53,327 nt of DNA from Oscillospiraceae bacterium (GTDB lineage: Bacteria; Bacillota; Clostridia; Oscillospirales; CAG-272): NCBI GenBank assembly GCA_015063685.1, contig SVTR01000024.1, positions 1 through 53,327 on the forward strand. The letters run 5' to 3'. Under the pieces are notes generated by a model that was not told the origin of the DNA, did no database searches, and saw only the letters and a list, made by a program, of their open reading frames with translations. Made by a program: the position numbers and the translations under genes. Positions 6,977 through 15,405 of the stretch are shown here, in pieces (position 1 is the first letter of the stretch; each line of letters starts with the position of its first letter).

Positions 6977-8435
6977 AAATAATTCTGAAGTGATCGGCCA
7001 TCACGCAACGGCGGAGTCTGGTGAAGGACTTAGCCGAGGTGATACCCTCGCCCGTGGGGCCTGCGATGGTGAAGGTGGTGTGACCCTCGCCGCCAAAGCC
7101 GATGCCCGCGTAGGAGGGCGCGTTCTTGACGAAGATGGTGGTCTCCACTTCCTTGGCGAAGCGGGAGAGGTTGTCGATGTTCTTGGAGTGCATATGAGCG
7201 GTGTGACGGTTGCCGTGCTCGGCCTTGCAAGCCAGGGCAATGGCCTCGTCGATATCCTTGACGCGGACGATACCCAGAATGGGCATCATCAGCTCCTCCT
7301 GCACGAAGAGATGCTCGAAGGGCACCTCGGCGATGGCACAGCGGATCTCGGGACCCACGTTGATGCCGATCTTGGCGAGAATGACTCTTGCGTCGCGGCC
7401 CACGCAGTCGCGGTTGACCACGTAGGAGACCTTGCCGGTCTTCTCGTTGACCTTCTTGTTCAGCACAACCTCAGCCAGCTTATCAGCCTGCTCGCGGGTC
7501 AGAAGGATACAACCGTTCTTCTGCATACCTGCGATGAGACGGTCGGCCACGTTGTTGAATACGAACACTTCCTTCTCCGCGATGCAGGGGAGGTTGTTGT
7601 CGAAGGTACAACCGTCGATGATGTCCTTGGCGGCCTTCTCGATGTCGGCGGTGTCGTCCACGATGACGGGGGGATTGCCCGCGCCTGCGCCGATAGCCTT
7701 CTTGCCCGATGCGAGAACGGCTCTGACCACGCCGGGGCCGCCGGTGCAGACCAGCAGGCGGATGGCGGGGTGCTTGTACATGACGTCAGCGGTATCCAGA
7801 GTGGGCTTGGCCACGGAAGCCACCAGCACCTCGGGACCGCCTGCGGCGTGTACGGCGCGGTTGACCAGGTCAACGGCGTAGTTGGAGGTGGCGATGGCAC
7901 CAGGGTGAGGATTGAATACCACACCGTTGCCGGCGGCGATCATGCCCATGCTGTTACAAATGACGGTTTCAGAGGGGTTGGTGGAGGGCGTGATGGCACC
8001 CACAACACCGAAGGGAGCGCGCTCGGTGAGGGTCAGACCGTAATCACCGGTCTTGGCCTCGGCCACGATGTCCTCGGTGCCGGGAGTCTTGTCAGCCACC
8101 AGCATATGCTTGGCGGTCTTGTGATCCACGCGACCCATCTTGGTTTCGGCGACACCGAGGGCGGCCATGGTGCCTGCCTCGGCGCGGCAGTAGTTGCGGA
8201 TAGAAGTGATAAACTTCTCGCGGTCGGCGACGCTGGTAGCACGGATGGCCTTGTAGCCTGCCTCGGCGGCGGCAATGGCCTCCTCCATGGTGGCGTAAAC
8301 GCCGGTCAGCTTGCGACCGTTATACTGGGTGGAACTCCAGTTTTCAGTAGCGGGAGCGGGGGAACCGGAACGGATCTCGGAGACGACCTTCGCGACCAGC
8401 TCGGCAACCTGCGCTTCAGTCCAGTTGATTGCCAT
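6975..8435 (-). CDS. pduP: CoA-acylating propionaldehyde dehydrogenase, PduP-like
   Basis: This 486-residue protein converts propionaldehyde plus CoA and NAD+ to propionyl-CoA. The catalytic Cys284 is visible in TFDNNLPCIAEKEV, and the NAD-binding region includes GAITPSTNPSET (146-157) and the glycine-rich CTGGPGVVRAVL (230-241). Residues 1-22 (MAINWTEAQVAELVAKVVSE...) form an amphipathic helix followed by a Ser/Pro/Ala linker, typical of a BMC encapsulation peptide. ATG 8435 has AGAAAGGAAG upstream. Position between the aldolase and alcohol dehydrogenase fits a lumen enzyme acting on the toxic aldehyde. Confidence 0.93.
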   Translation of the reverse strand: MAINWTEAQVAELVAKVVSEIRSGSPAPATENWSSTQYNGRKLTGVYATMEEAIAAAEAGYKAIRATSVADREKFITSIRNYCRAEAGTMAALGVAETKMGRVDHKTAKHMLVADKTPGTEDIVAEAKTGDYGLTLTERAPFGVVGAITPSTNPSETVICNSMGMIAAGNGVVFNPHPGAIATSNYAVDLVNRAVHAAGGPEVLVASVAKPTLDTADVMYKHPAIRLLVCTGGPGVVRAVLASGKKAIGAGAGNPPVIVDDTADIEKAAKDIIDGCTFDNNLPCIAEKEVFVFNNVADRLIAGMQKNGCILLTREQADKLAEVVLNKKVNEKTGKVSYVVNRDCVGRDARVILAKIGINVGPEIRCAIAEVPFEHLFVQEELMMPILGIVRVKDIDEAIALACKAEHGNRHTAHMHSKNIDNLSRFAKEVETTIFVKNAPSYAGIGFGGEGHTTFTIAGPTGEGITSAKSFTRLRRCVMADHFRII

Positions 8436-8478
8436 GTCGGTTCTTCCTTTCTGTTAAGTAATGGTTCCGACGGGGGAA

Positions 8479-9300
8479 TTACTTACCCAGAGCGGCCAGA
8501 ACCTTGCGGGTGATCTCAGCAACGAGATCATTGTCGGCGTTGCCGTGGTCGTGACCGCAGCTGCACTTGCCGGCGTTGTCCTTGCACTTGCACTTGTCGG
8601 TACCCTTGTTGGGGCAGGACTTACAGCCGGGATGCTTGCCGGGCAGACCCATCTTCTTACGCAGCTCCATGAGTCTCTCCAGCTCGTGGCAGGAGATCTC
8701 GTCGATGCGGCTGTTGGCGCCGGCACCGATCTGGCGGGCGTACAGGTTGATCTTGGCGTTGAACTCAACCTCTTCCATGGTGAAGCAAGCGCGGAGCAGG
8801 GTGTTACCGACGGTCAGAGCGCCGTGGTTCTTCAGCAGGAATGCGTCGTGCTTCTGGATGTAGGGCATCAGGGACTCGGGGATCTCCATGGTGGAGGGCA
8901 TACCGTAGTCGCAGGTAGGAACGTTACCGATGGTCAGAATAGCCTCGGGCAGGATGTACTGGTCCAGCTCAACACCTGCAACGGTGAAGGCGGTAGCCAC
9001 GGGGGGATGAGCGTGAACGACGGCACCTGCGTCGGGACGCTCCTGATACACTCTCATGTGCATCTTGATCTCGGAGGAGGGGTTCAGCTTACCGTCCAGC
9101 TTGTTACCGTTGGCATCGATCTTGATGATCATGTCGGGGGTCATGAAGCCCTTGGATACACCGGTGGGGGTGCAGTAGTACTCGTTGGGGCCGACCTTTA
9201 CAGAGATGTTACCGTCGTTTGCGGCAACGAAACCGTGATCGTAAATTCTCTTACCGATGTCAACGATTTCTTTTTTGATTTCAAAGGGAGACTGTGCCAT
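8479..9300 (-). CDS. Class II (fuculose/rhamnulose-1-phosphate-type) aldolase with Cys/His-rich linker and C-terminal encapsulation peptide
   Basis: This 273-residue class II aldolase/adducin-family protein probably cleaves fuculose- or rhamnulose-1-phosphate to DHAP and lactaldehyde. Expected zinc ligands are visible: Glu77 (SSEIKMH), His96 and His98 (HAHPP) and His159 (KNHG). After the core comes an unusual segment with Cys226, 229, 237, 239, 246, 248 and His250, 252, then an amphipathic tail NDLVAEITRKVLAALGK (257-273) that looks like a C-terminal BMC encapsulation peptide. The aldolase marks the operon as a deoxysugar-type GRE compartment. The Cys/His segment might bind a metal or Fe-S cluster; that is inference. 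Confidence 0.9.
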   Translation of the reverse strand: MAQSPFEIKKEIVDIGKRIYDHGFVAANDGNISVKVGPNEYYCTPTGVSKGFMTPDMIIKIDANGNKLDGKLNPSSEIKMHMRVYQERPDAGAVVHAHPPVATAFTVAGVELDQYILPEAILTIGNVPTCDYGMPSTMEIPESLMPYIQKHDAFLLKNHGALTVGNTLLRACFTMEEVEFNAKINLYARQIGAGANSRIDEISCHELERLMELRKKMGLPGKHPGCKSCPNKGTDKCKCKDNAGKCSCGHDHGNADNDLVAEITRKVLAALGK

Positions 9301-9345
9301 AGTTTTTATTTTCCTTTCAAAAAAATTTACTTGCTTTTATATCCG

Positions 9346-9368
9346 CCTCCCGCTCATAGAACGGGAGG
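9346..9368 (-). other. Hairpin between ackA and aldolase genes
   Basis: A perfect 7-bp stem, CCTCCCG and CGGGAGG around a 9-nt loop, lies in the 100-nt gap. There is no T-run after it on the minus strand, so it looks more like an mRNA-processing or stability hairpin than a terminator. Confidence 0.4.
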
Positions 9369-9400
9369 GATGGATCAATGAAAATTCGGGACCTTCTTGA

Positions 9401-10600
9401 TCACAGGGACTCGGCCAAAGCCTTGGTGTCGCAAGCGATCATGTATTCCTCATCGGTGGGGATGACCAGCACCTTGACCTTGGAGTCGGGCTTGGAGATC
9501 TCCAGGATATCGCCGTGGGGAGCGGTCATGTTCTTCTCAACGTCGAAGTCGATGCCGAAGAAGGACAGGTTGCCGGCAATCATCTGACGGGTAAGGCGGT
9601 CGTTCTCACCAACACCTGCGGTGAAGACCAGAACGTCCAGACCGTTCATCTCGGCGGTATAGGTACCGATAAGCTTGATAGCGCCGCGAGCCATGAGATC
9701 CATAGCCAGCTTAGCGCGCTCGTTACCTGCGTCAGCAGCAGCCCAGACCTCGCGGCCGTCGTTGGACACACCGGAAACACCGAGGAGACCGGACTTCTTG
9801 TTCATGGCGTTGTCCATCTCGTCGGGGGTCATGCCGGTCTGCTTCATAATGTATGTAACCAGCGAAGGATCAATAGCGCCGCAACGGGTGCCCATGGGCA
9901 GGCCGTCCTGGGGGGTAAAGCCCATGGAGGTGTCCACGGCGATACCGCCGTCAACTGCGGTGACGGAGGAGCCGGAGCCGATGTGGCAGGTGATGATCTT
10001 CAGATCCTTGATATCCTTGCCCACGTACTCGGCAGCCTTCGCAGCTACGTAGCGGTGGGAGGTACCGTGGAAGCCGTACTTGCGGATACCGTACTTCTCG
10101 TACCACTCGTAGGGCAGGGCGTACATATAAGCCTTGGGCTCCAGGGTGGAGTAGAAGGAGGTGTCAAACACGCCGATGTGGGGCTTGTCAGCCAGGACGG
10201 CGCGGCAGGCGTACACACCCTTGATGGCGGGCGGGCCGTGAAGGGGGTTGATGGGAACGATGGACTCCAGATATTCCATCTCGGCGTCGGTGAGGACCTG
10301 AGAGGACTGGAACTTGCCGCCGTGTGCGAAGCGGTGGCCAACGGCACCGATCTCGTCCACGCTCTTGATCACGCCCCATTCGGCGTCGGTCAAAAGCTTC
10401 AGAACCAGCTCGATAGCCTCGTTGTGGGTGGGCATGGGGTAGCTCTCGGCGTAGGTAGGCTGACCGGGACGCTTGTGGGTGATGTTACCCGCGGGACCGA
10501 TCTGCTCGCAGAGACCCTTTGCCAGTACCTTCTGCTCATCCATATCAAAAAGCTGATACTTCAGGGACGAGCTTCCGGCGTTGACGACCAGAATTTTCAT
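9401..10600 (-). CDS. ackA: Acetate/propionate kinase
   Basis: This 399-residue ASKHA-fold kinase makes ATP and propionate (or acetate) from the acyl-phosphate produced by PduL. Family motifs are MKILVVNAGSSSLKYQLF at the start, GHRFAHGG, HIGSGSSVTAV and VFTAGVGEND. ATG 10600 follows GAAGGAGA by 9 nt; an upstream in-frame extension of 18 codons has no ribosome site and is rejected. It is the first gene of the BMC operon, 57 nt downstream of a consensus-like promoter. No encapsulation peptide is visible, so it probably works in the cytosol on phosphate ester leaving the shell. Confidence 0.94.
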   Translation of the reverse strand: MKILVVNAGSSSLKYQLFDMDEQKVLAKGLCEQIGPAGNITHKRPGQPTYAESYPMPTHNEAIELVLKLLTDAEWGVIKSVDEIGAVGHRFAHGGKFQSSQVLTDAEMEYLESIVPINPLHGPPAIKGVYACRAVLADKPHIGVFDTSFYSTLEPKAYMYALPYEWYEKYGIRKYGFHGTSHRYVAAKAAEYVGKDIKDLKIITCHIGSGSSVTAVDGGIAVDTSMGFTPQDGLPMGTRCGAIDPSLVTYIMKQTGMTPDEMDNAMNKKSGLLGVSGVSNDGREVWAAADAGNERAKLAMDLMARGAIKLIGTYTAEMNGLDVLVFTAGVGENDRLTRQMIAGNLSFFGIDFDVEKNMTAPHGDILEISKPDSKVKVLVIPTDEEYMIACDTKALAESL

Positions 10601-10656
10601 GTGAAATGTTCTCCTTCGATTGAATTTTTCATAGAAGACAAATCTATTCACCATGT

Positions 10657-10685
10657 ATTATATCAAAATGACGAAAATTTTTCAA
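10657..10685 (-). promoter_or_regulatory. Sigma-A-type promoter of the ackA-BMC operon
   Basis: On the minus strand TTGAAA (10685-10680), 17-bp spacer, TATAAT (10662-10657). It lies 57 nt before the ackA start. The perfect 10-bp palindrome GTTTGCAAAC at 10706-10715 is about 20 bp upstream of the -35 box, a suitable place for an activator or repressor. Confidence 0.75.
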
Positions 10686-11057
10686 TAGTTTCACGAAAAA
10701 AATTTGTTTGCAAACCTTACAAAGTTTTTTGGGGTGGATTTATCCTTTTTTCACCTTGTCGTTCGACTGACAAAAATTTATCAAAAAAATCTGATAAAAA
10801 AATAACAAAATCCTTGGGTAACTTCGAAAAATGTGAAAAAATCCTACATATTATATAGCGAATAAAACGGCAGATGGGCTTTCTTGTGCCGATACAGGCG
10901 AAGAAGGAGAGAAGAAAGATGAAAAAAAACCATAATTTTGAAAAAAATCGGTCTTTGTGCAATTTGACGAGTGACATTTTGAGTATCGAGAGATCAGACC
11001 CTTGTTTTTGAAAATTTTTCTTTCAAAAAAGATTTCCGACGATTTTATACGTCCTTA
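10686..11057. other. AT-rich divergent intergenic region
   Basis: No convincing gene is visible between the ackA promoter and the HAD gene promoter. The stretch is markedly AT-rich, with T/A tracts, the palindrome GTTTGCAAAC (10706-10715) and an inverted repeat TTTATC...GATAAA (10777-10798). It probably carries control sites for the BMC operon; a regulator gene for that operon is not seen in the window. Confidence 0.5.
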
Positions 11058-11086
11058 TTGACGGCGTCGGAAAAATATGGTATACT
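11058..11086 (+). promoter_or_regulatory. Promoter of the HAD phosphatase gene
   Basis: TTGACG (11058-11063), 17-bp spacer, TATACT (11081-11086), 32 nt upstream of the start codon. Confidence 0.75.
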
Positions 11087-11118
11087 TTCGGTGAAGAAAA
11101 CAGCGAAAGGCAGAGCCT

Positions 11119-11802
11119 ATGAAACCTATCAAGCTTCTGATTTTTGATCTGGACGGCACCTTGGCAGATACCATTGAAGGCATCACCGAGGGACTCAACC
11201 GTGTAATGGCCGCCGAGGGCTATCCCCTCCACACCCACGAAAGCGTGTTGGGCTTTATCAACTACGGTGTACGGCAGTACATTGAGGAAGCGGTACCTCC
11301 CGAGGTGCGGGGAGATTACGATACCATCACCCGTCTCATGGGAGAGTACAACCGCCACTACGCCGATACCTTTACCTTGACGGTGCCCTTTGAGGGCATC
11401 ACCGACCTGCTTTACAGTCTCAAGGACAGATGTCTGTTGGCCATGAACTCCAACAAGCAGGACAAATTTGTCAAAGTTCTGGGCAAGCAGCTGTTCCCTG
11501 AGGGATTGTTCATCGCCTCCGAGGGTTTTCGAGACGACCGTCCCGCCAAGCCCGATCCCGGTATGGCCTACGCCATCATGGAGATCGCCTCCGAAAAGCT
11601 GGGGGAGACCCTGACCCCCGATCAATGCGTCTATATCGGTGATAGCGACATCGACTTTTATACCGCCCGTAACGCAGGGATGCGTTGCATCAGCGTGGCG
11701 TGGGGATACCGTCCCTATGAATTTTTGCGCGCGCTCGGCGATCAGCCCGTGGCGAGGACGCAGGAAGAGCTTGTCGCCATTTTGAAAGATATGGGTATTT
11801 GA
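11119..11802 (+). CDS. HAD-family phosphatase (phosphoglycolate phosphatase-like)
   Basis: This 227-residue HAD hydrolase has motif I FDLDGTLADT (residues 8-17), a Ser/Asn motif II (LAMNSNKQDKF), the KPDPG segment and motif IV YIGDSDIDFYTARNAG. The cap inserted after motif I is the small helical type of the Gph/PGMB group, so it probably removes phosphate from a small metabolite. The substrate cannot be read from sequence. RBS GAAAGG precedes ATG 11119. It is followed after 40 nt by a DUF4091 gene on the same strand, so the two may be co-transcribed. Confidence 0.88.
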   Translation: MKPIKLLIFDLDGTLADTIEGITEGLNRVMAAEGYPLHTHESVLGFINYGVRQYIEEAVPPEVRGDYDTITRLMGEYNRHYADTFTLTVPFEGITDLLYSLKDRCLLAMNSNKQDKFVKVLGKQLFPEGLFIASEGFRDDRPAKPDPGMAYAIMEIASEKLGETLTPDQCVYIGDSDIDFYTARNAGMRCISVAWGYRPYEFLRALGDQPVARTQEELVAILKDMGI

Positions 11803-11842
11803 CCCTCAAAATACACGCATATAAAGAAAGGAGCTATATCCT

Positions 11843-13519
11843 ATGCAGATCCGTACGAAAATCATTTCCTCCCTTGAAAAGGTCTTTCTCGACAGCAGTA
11901 TTGATCAGTTTAAGCCCCTGACCTTCATCCGCATGATGAAAAATCAACGGCTGTCTGTTCAGCTTGCCCACACCATCGAGGGTGATGACGCGCCGATTCG
12001 TATCATGCCCCAACTCAAAATCAACGGCGCGCTTTCAGACTATGCCCGCGTTCGCACCGTGGAGCTGGTGCCCGTGGCCATGCCCGTCAGCGTCTATGAC
12101 GATAACTATCTCCGCACAACCCCCGGTCTGTATCCCGACTGGCTCCAGCCCCTCCACTACGGCGCGGGTATCTCTGTCATGAAGGATCAGCTACGTGCCC
12201 TTTGGGTGGAGTTTATGCCCGAGGGCAACCTGCCCGCAGGCACCTATGAAACCGAGATCGCCTTTGTGGATCACATGGGGGAGCCCATCGCTTCCGAAAA
12301 GATCACCGTGGAGATCCTGAACGCCGAGCTTCCTGAGCAGGAAATGCTGCTCACCCAGTGGTTCCATTGCGACTGCCTGGCCAATTACTACCATTGCGAG
12401 GCTTGGTCGGAGCGGCATTGGGAGATTGTGGAGAACTTTGCCAAGACCGCCAAGGAGAACGGCATCAACCTCTTGCTGACCCCCGTGTTTACCCCGCCTC
12501 TTGACACCGCCATCGGCGGCGAGCGCACCACCAACCAGCTCGTCGACGTGACGGTGACCCGCGCCAATGGCGCCGATGAGTACACCTTCGGCTTTGATAA
12601 GCTGGATCGCTGGATCGATATGTGTGATCGCGTGGGCATCAAGTATTTCGAGATCTCCCACTTGTTCACCCAATGGGGGGCCGCTCACGCGCCCAAGGTG
12701 ATGGCCACCGTGGACGGCGAATACAAGCGCATCTTCGGCTGGGACACCGAGGCCACGGGCGCCGAATATACCAAGTTCCTCCGCACCTTCCTGCCTCAGT
12801 TCCTGGATCATATGAAACAGCGCGGTGACGATAAGCGTTGCCACTTCCATATTTCCGATGAGCCCAACGGGGAGCAGATGGCGCAGTACAAGGCATCCAA
12901 GGCGGTGGTGGCAGACCTTCTCGAAGGTTATACCATCATGGACGCTCTGTCCGAGTACGAATTCTACAAGGAAGGCGTGGTCAGCACCCCCATCCCCTCC
13001 AACAACAGCATTAAGCCCTTTATCGAAAACAACGTCCCCGGCCTGTGGACGTATTACTGCTGCGGCCAGTGCATCGACGTGTCCAACCGTCTCATTGCCA
13101 TGCCCGGTTGGAGAAACCGCTCCATCGGCATGCAGCTTTACAAGTATGATATTGCCGGCTTCCTCCAGTGGGGCTACAACTTCTACAACAATATGCATTC
13201 CGTGAACACCGTCAACCCCTATGCCGATGTCAGCGGCGAATACTGGGTGCCCGCCGGTGATCCCTTCTCGGTCTATCCCGCCGAGGACGGCACCGCCTAT
13301 GAGTCCACTCGTATCATCGTGTTCCACGAGGCCCTGGAGGATATGCGCGCCATGAAGCTGTGTGAATCCTTCTACGGCAAGGAGCGCGTAGTGGCCGAAA
13401 TGGAGGCCGTGTTCGGTGAGATCCGCTTTGACCGTTGCGCCAAGTCCGCTGAGATGATGCTGGCCGTCCGTGCACGTGTCGATGAACTGATCGAGCTGGC
13501 TTTGGCAGAAAAAAAGTAA
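11843..13519 (+). CDS. DUF4091 / GH123-like glycoside hydrolase-type protein
   Basis: This 558-residue protein has an N-terminal beta-sandwich-like part (about 1-160), a TIM-barrel-like central part and the C-terminal DUF4091 signature near AEDGTAYESTRIIVFHEALEDMRAM. The HISDEPNGEQ segment carries an Asp-Glu pair like the catalytic pair of GH123 beta-N-acetylgalactosaminidases. There is no signal peptide, so it is probably cytosolic. RBS AAAGGAG precedes ATG 11843. Family is likely; the sugar substrate is unknown. Confidence 0.8.
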   Translation: MQIRTKIISSLEKVFLDSSIDQFKPLTFIRMMKNQRLSVQLAHTIEGDDAPIRIMPQLKINGALSDYARVRTVELVPVAMPVSVYDDNYLRTTPGLYPDWLQPLHYGAGISVMKDQLRALWVEFMPEGNLPAGTYETEIAFVDHMGEPIASEKITVEILNAELPEQEMLLTQWFHCDCLANYYHCEAWSERHWEIVENFAKTAKENGINLLLTPVFTPPLDTAIGGERTTNQLVDVTVTRANGADEYTFGFDKLDRWIDMCDRVGIKYFEISHLFTQWGAAHAPKVMATVDGEYKRIFGWDTEATGAEYTKFLRTFLPQFLDHMKQRGDDKRCHFHISDEPNGEQMAQYKASKAVVADLLEGYTIMDALSEYEFYKEGVVSTPIPSNNSIKPFIENNVPGLWTYYCCGQCIDVSNRLIAMPGWRNRSIGMQLYKYDIAGFLQWGYNFYNNMHSVNTVNPYADVSGEYWVPAGDPFSVYPAEDGTAYESTRIIVFHEALEDMRAMKLCESFYGKERVVAEMEAVFGEIRFDRCAKSAEMMLAVRARVDELIELALAEKK

Positions 13520-13542
13520 TTGGCTTTCCCCATAAAGAGATA

Positions 13543-13573
13543 CCCCCGACGGAATTTTATCTTCCGTCGGGGG
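13543..13573. terminator. Strong bidirectional terminator
   Basis: A perfect 12-bp stem (CCCCCGACGGAA and TTCCGTCGGGGG, 7-nt loop) followed by TCATTTT lies between the converging DUF4091 and LRR-protein genes. Confidence 0.85.
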
Positions 13574-13576
13574 TCA

Positions 13577-13590
13577 TTTTAGAGATGCCC
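13577..13590. repeat. Solo end of the 161-bp MITE-like repeat
   Basis: TTTTAGAGATGCCC matches the terminal 14 nt of the repeat copies at 35472 and 47557. It touches the stop codon of the following minus-strand gene. It may be a relic of an excised or decayed copy; chance cannot be fully excluded. Confidence 0.4.
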
Positions 13591-15405
13591 TTAGTTTTCG
13601 GTCTTTCCCTTGCCTGAATAGTCGAACTCAACGCCGACGACGATCATGGGAATATCGCTATCGGAGAAATGCAATTCAGTCAACTGGCCGTTGTCGTAGA
13701 TCCAGGTCTCGTCTACGGCAACCTGACACCAGCGCTCGTAGGTGCTGCCGTATCGGAGGATCATGAGGTTGGGACAATGGGCAAAGGCCTTGAAGCCGAT
13801 GCTTTGGAGACCTGCGGGCAGGTTGATCTCAGTCAGACCTTGATTCCATGCGAAGGCAAAATCTCCGATGCGCGTGGTGCATTCGGGAATGACGCTGTTC
13901 TTGCAGCCCAGGACCACCTCGAATTTAAAGGCAGACAAGGAGGACATATTGATGTTATCCTCAAAATAGATCAGACAGTTGTCTCTCACCAGATAATAAT
14001 GATAAGTACCATCCTCATCCGGCTGTATGGTGGGCTTGAAGAGATCTCCCGTGATGCTCTCCAGTTGGGGATTGTTCCCAAAGGCCTGTTCCCCGAAATG
14101 CTGTACCGTGGAGGGAATGTGGATGCTTGTCAGCCCTGCACCGTAAAAGGCATAGGGCGCGATGGCGATGATGTTGTCGGGGATCTTTGCGTTCTTATTA
14201 CCCAATATGACGGTGTTGTCTGCCTTGCGGATGAGGCAGTTGCCTTCTACGTAGTAAAAGAAATTGTTTTCGTCCGCTGAAAGGCCGACGGTCTCGTAAT
14301 CATGGTTCGCGAAGAACCGTTCTTCGATGTGTTCCACCGAGGCGGGGATGTGGAGCTGTACGGGAAAAGTCATAGGTCTCACATCCGAAATATCCACTTC
14401 GGTTCCGTAAATAACATCGTTTATTTCAACGCTTGCGTCATCAATATCGCAGCGCAGGGCATTGGTAGCAATCACCTTCACCGAATCCGGAACAATAAAG
14501 TTAAAGAAAGGAATCGGTTGATAGTCTTGCCAAATAGGACCCGAGGGCGGAGCCACAAATTCCAAATAAGCATACACCAGCCGCTCTCCCTCACGTTCAA
14601 TGAGACAGCTTTGCTCTGACCGGTACACGGGATTTCCCTCGTCCACCGTCAGGCTTTCCAGAGCGGTCATTTCGTGGAGCGTGTTGATATGAACATCCAT
14701 CATGGTGGCAGGGATATGGATCCCCTTGACTTGAAACAGATGCACACCGTTGGGCACGGCCAAGGAGGACGTCATGGTCATGTCCCACAGGGCGATGACA
14801 CGGTCGCCGTTCATGGCGGTTTCGGGGATGGTCAGCACCATGTCCTCGGGCAGGGCGGCAATACCTACAAGAGAGCATGTGCCGTTGCCGTGGCTGAGAT
14901 AATACAGGTCTTCGTGGCGCACAATGTTGCCCATCCAATCGGGGGTAGTTTCAGCTTCAATTGGCGTGGATTCACGCTCGGGGAGCGGCTCGGTTTCGCG
15001 GTCAAGCACCTGGAGAGGGTCTGTTTCGGGATCGGGCGTTGTGATCGGCTCGGTTTCGCGGTCAAGCACCTGGAGGGGCTCTGTTTCGTGATCGGGGGTG
15101 GTGAATGCGTCCGTCTCATGCTCAAGATGATGGATGGGATCAGTTTCCCTGTTTTGGGTTCCCCCTATGTCCTGGGGGAGCTTTCCGTCGGGAGCGTGTC
15201 CCGCGATGATGATCCCCGCCATGGTACCAAGGGCGACGATGCCACAAATGGCCGCCACCACGACGGGTTTTTCAAAGAACGCGGCCACGATACGGCGGCG
15301 TTTGGTTGGAAGGATAACGGTTTCTTCGGGGAGCGCGGATTCCTCAACGTAGGCGTCGTCCACCTCTCCCAAACGATCGAAAATTTGTTTTTTGTTCAGC
15401 TTCAT
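13591..15405 (-). CDS. Membrane-anchored LRR_5/BspA-type protein, probable anti-sigma partner of the adjacent ECF factor
   Basis: This 604-residue protein starts with a short charged cytosolic part (1-46) and one membrane helix (about 47-69, VVVAAICGIVALGTMAGIIIAG). An acidic Thr/Pro repeat region follows (about 87-145, built on ETEPLQVLDR units), then a large outer part with BspA-like leucine-rich repeats (for example LTSIHIPSTVQHFGEQAF and LTEINLPAGLQSIGFKAF). The gene overlaps the ECF sigma gene by 4 nt, the usual arrangement for sigma/anti-sigma pairs, so the N-terminus may hold the sigma factor while the LRR part senses something outside. No zinc-finger (ZAS) His-Cys motif is visible, so the anti-sigma role is inferred from context. 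Confidence 0.7.
   Translation of the reverse strand: MKLNKKQIFDRLGEVDDAYVEESALPEETVILPTKRRRIVAAFFEKPVVVAAICGIVALGTMAGIIIAGHAPDGKLPQDIGGTQNRETDPIHHLEHETDAFTTPDHETEPLQVLDRETEPITTPDPETDPLQVLDRETEPLPERESTPIEAETTPDWMGNIVRHEDLYYLSHGNGTCSLVGIAALPEDMVLTIPETAMNGDRVIALWDMTMTSSLAVPNGVHLFQVKGIHIPATMMDVHINTLHEMTALESLTVDEGNPVYRSEQSCLIEREGERLVYAYLEFVAPPSGPIWQDYQPIPFFNFIVPDSVKVIATNALRCDIDDASVEINDVIYGTEVDISDVRPMTFPVQLHIPASVEHIEERFFANHDYETVGLSADENNFFYYVEGNCLIRKADNTVILGNKNAKIPDNIIAIAPYAFYGAGLTSIHIPSTVQHFGEQAFGNNPQLESITGDLFKPTIQPDEDGTYHYYLVRDNCLIYFEDNINMSSLSAFKFEVVLGCKNSVIPECTTRIGDFAFAWNQGLTEINLPAGLQSIGFKAFAHCPNLMILRYGSTYERWCQVAVDETWIYDNGQLTELHFSDSDIPMIVVGVEFDYSGKGKTEN
14987..15106 (-). repeat. 60-bp direct repeat coding the ETEP stalk
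   Basis: Two copies with an exact 60-bp period (14987-15016 matches 15047-15076 base for base) encode the 20-residue units ETEPLQVLDR plus ETDP or ETEP-type spacers. Exact identity suggests recent slippage or unequal crossing over. Confidence 0.75.

Noticed and set aside
6963..8513. 516-codon open frame on the plus strand opposite the aldehyde dehydrogenase
   Set aside because: It lies wholly opposite a clear PduP-like gene, has Gly/Val/Asp/His-rich shadow composition, no family motif and no ribosome site. The same applies to the other long plus-strand frames over the BMC operon (41-1069, 5660-6898, 8461-9381, 9515-10858).
11803..11842. tRNA or small RNA gene in short gaps
   Set aside because: No cloverleaf-like arms or T-loop sequence could be found here or in other gaps of the window.
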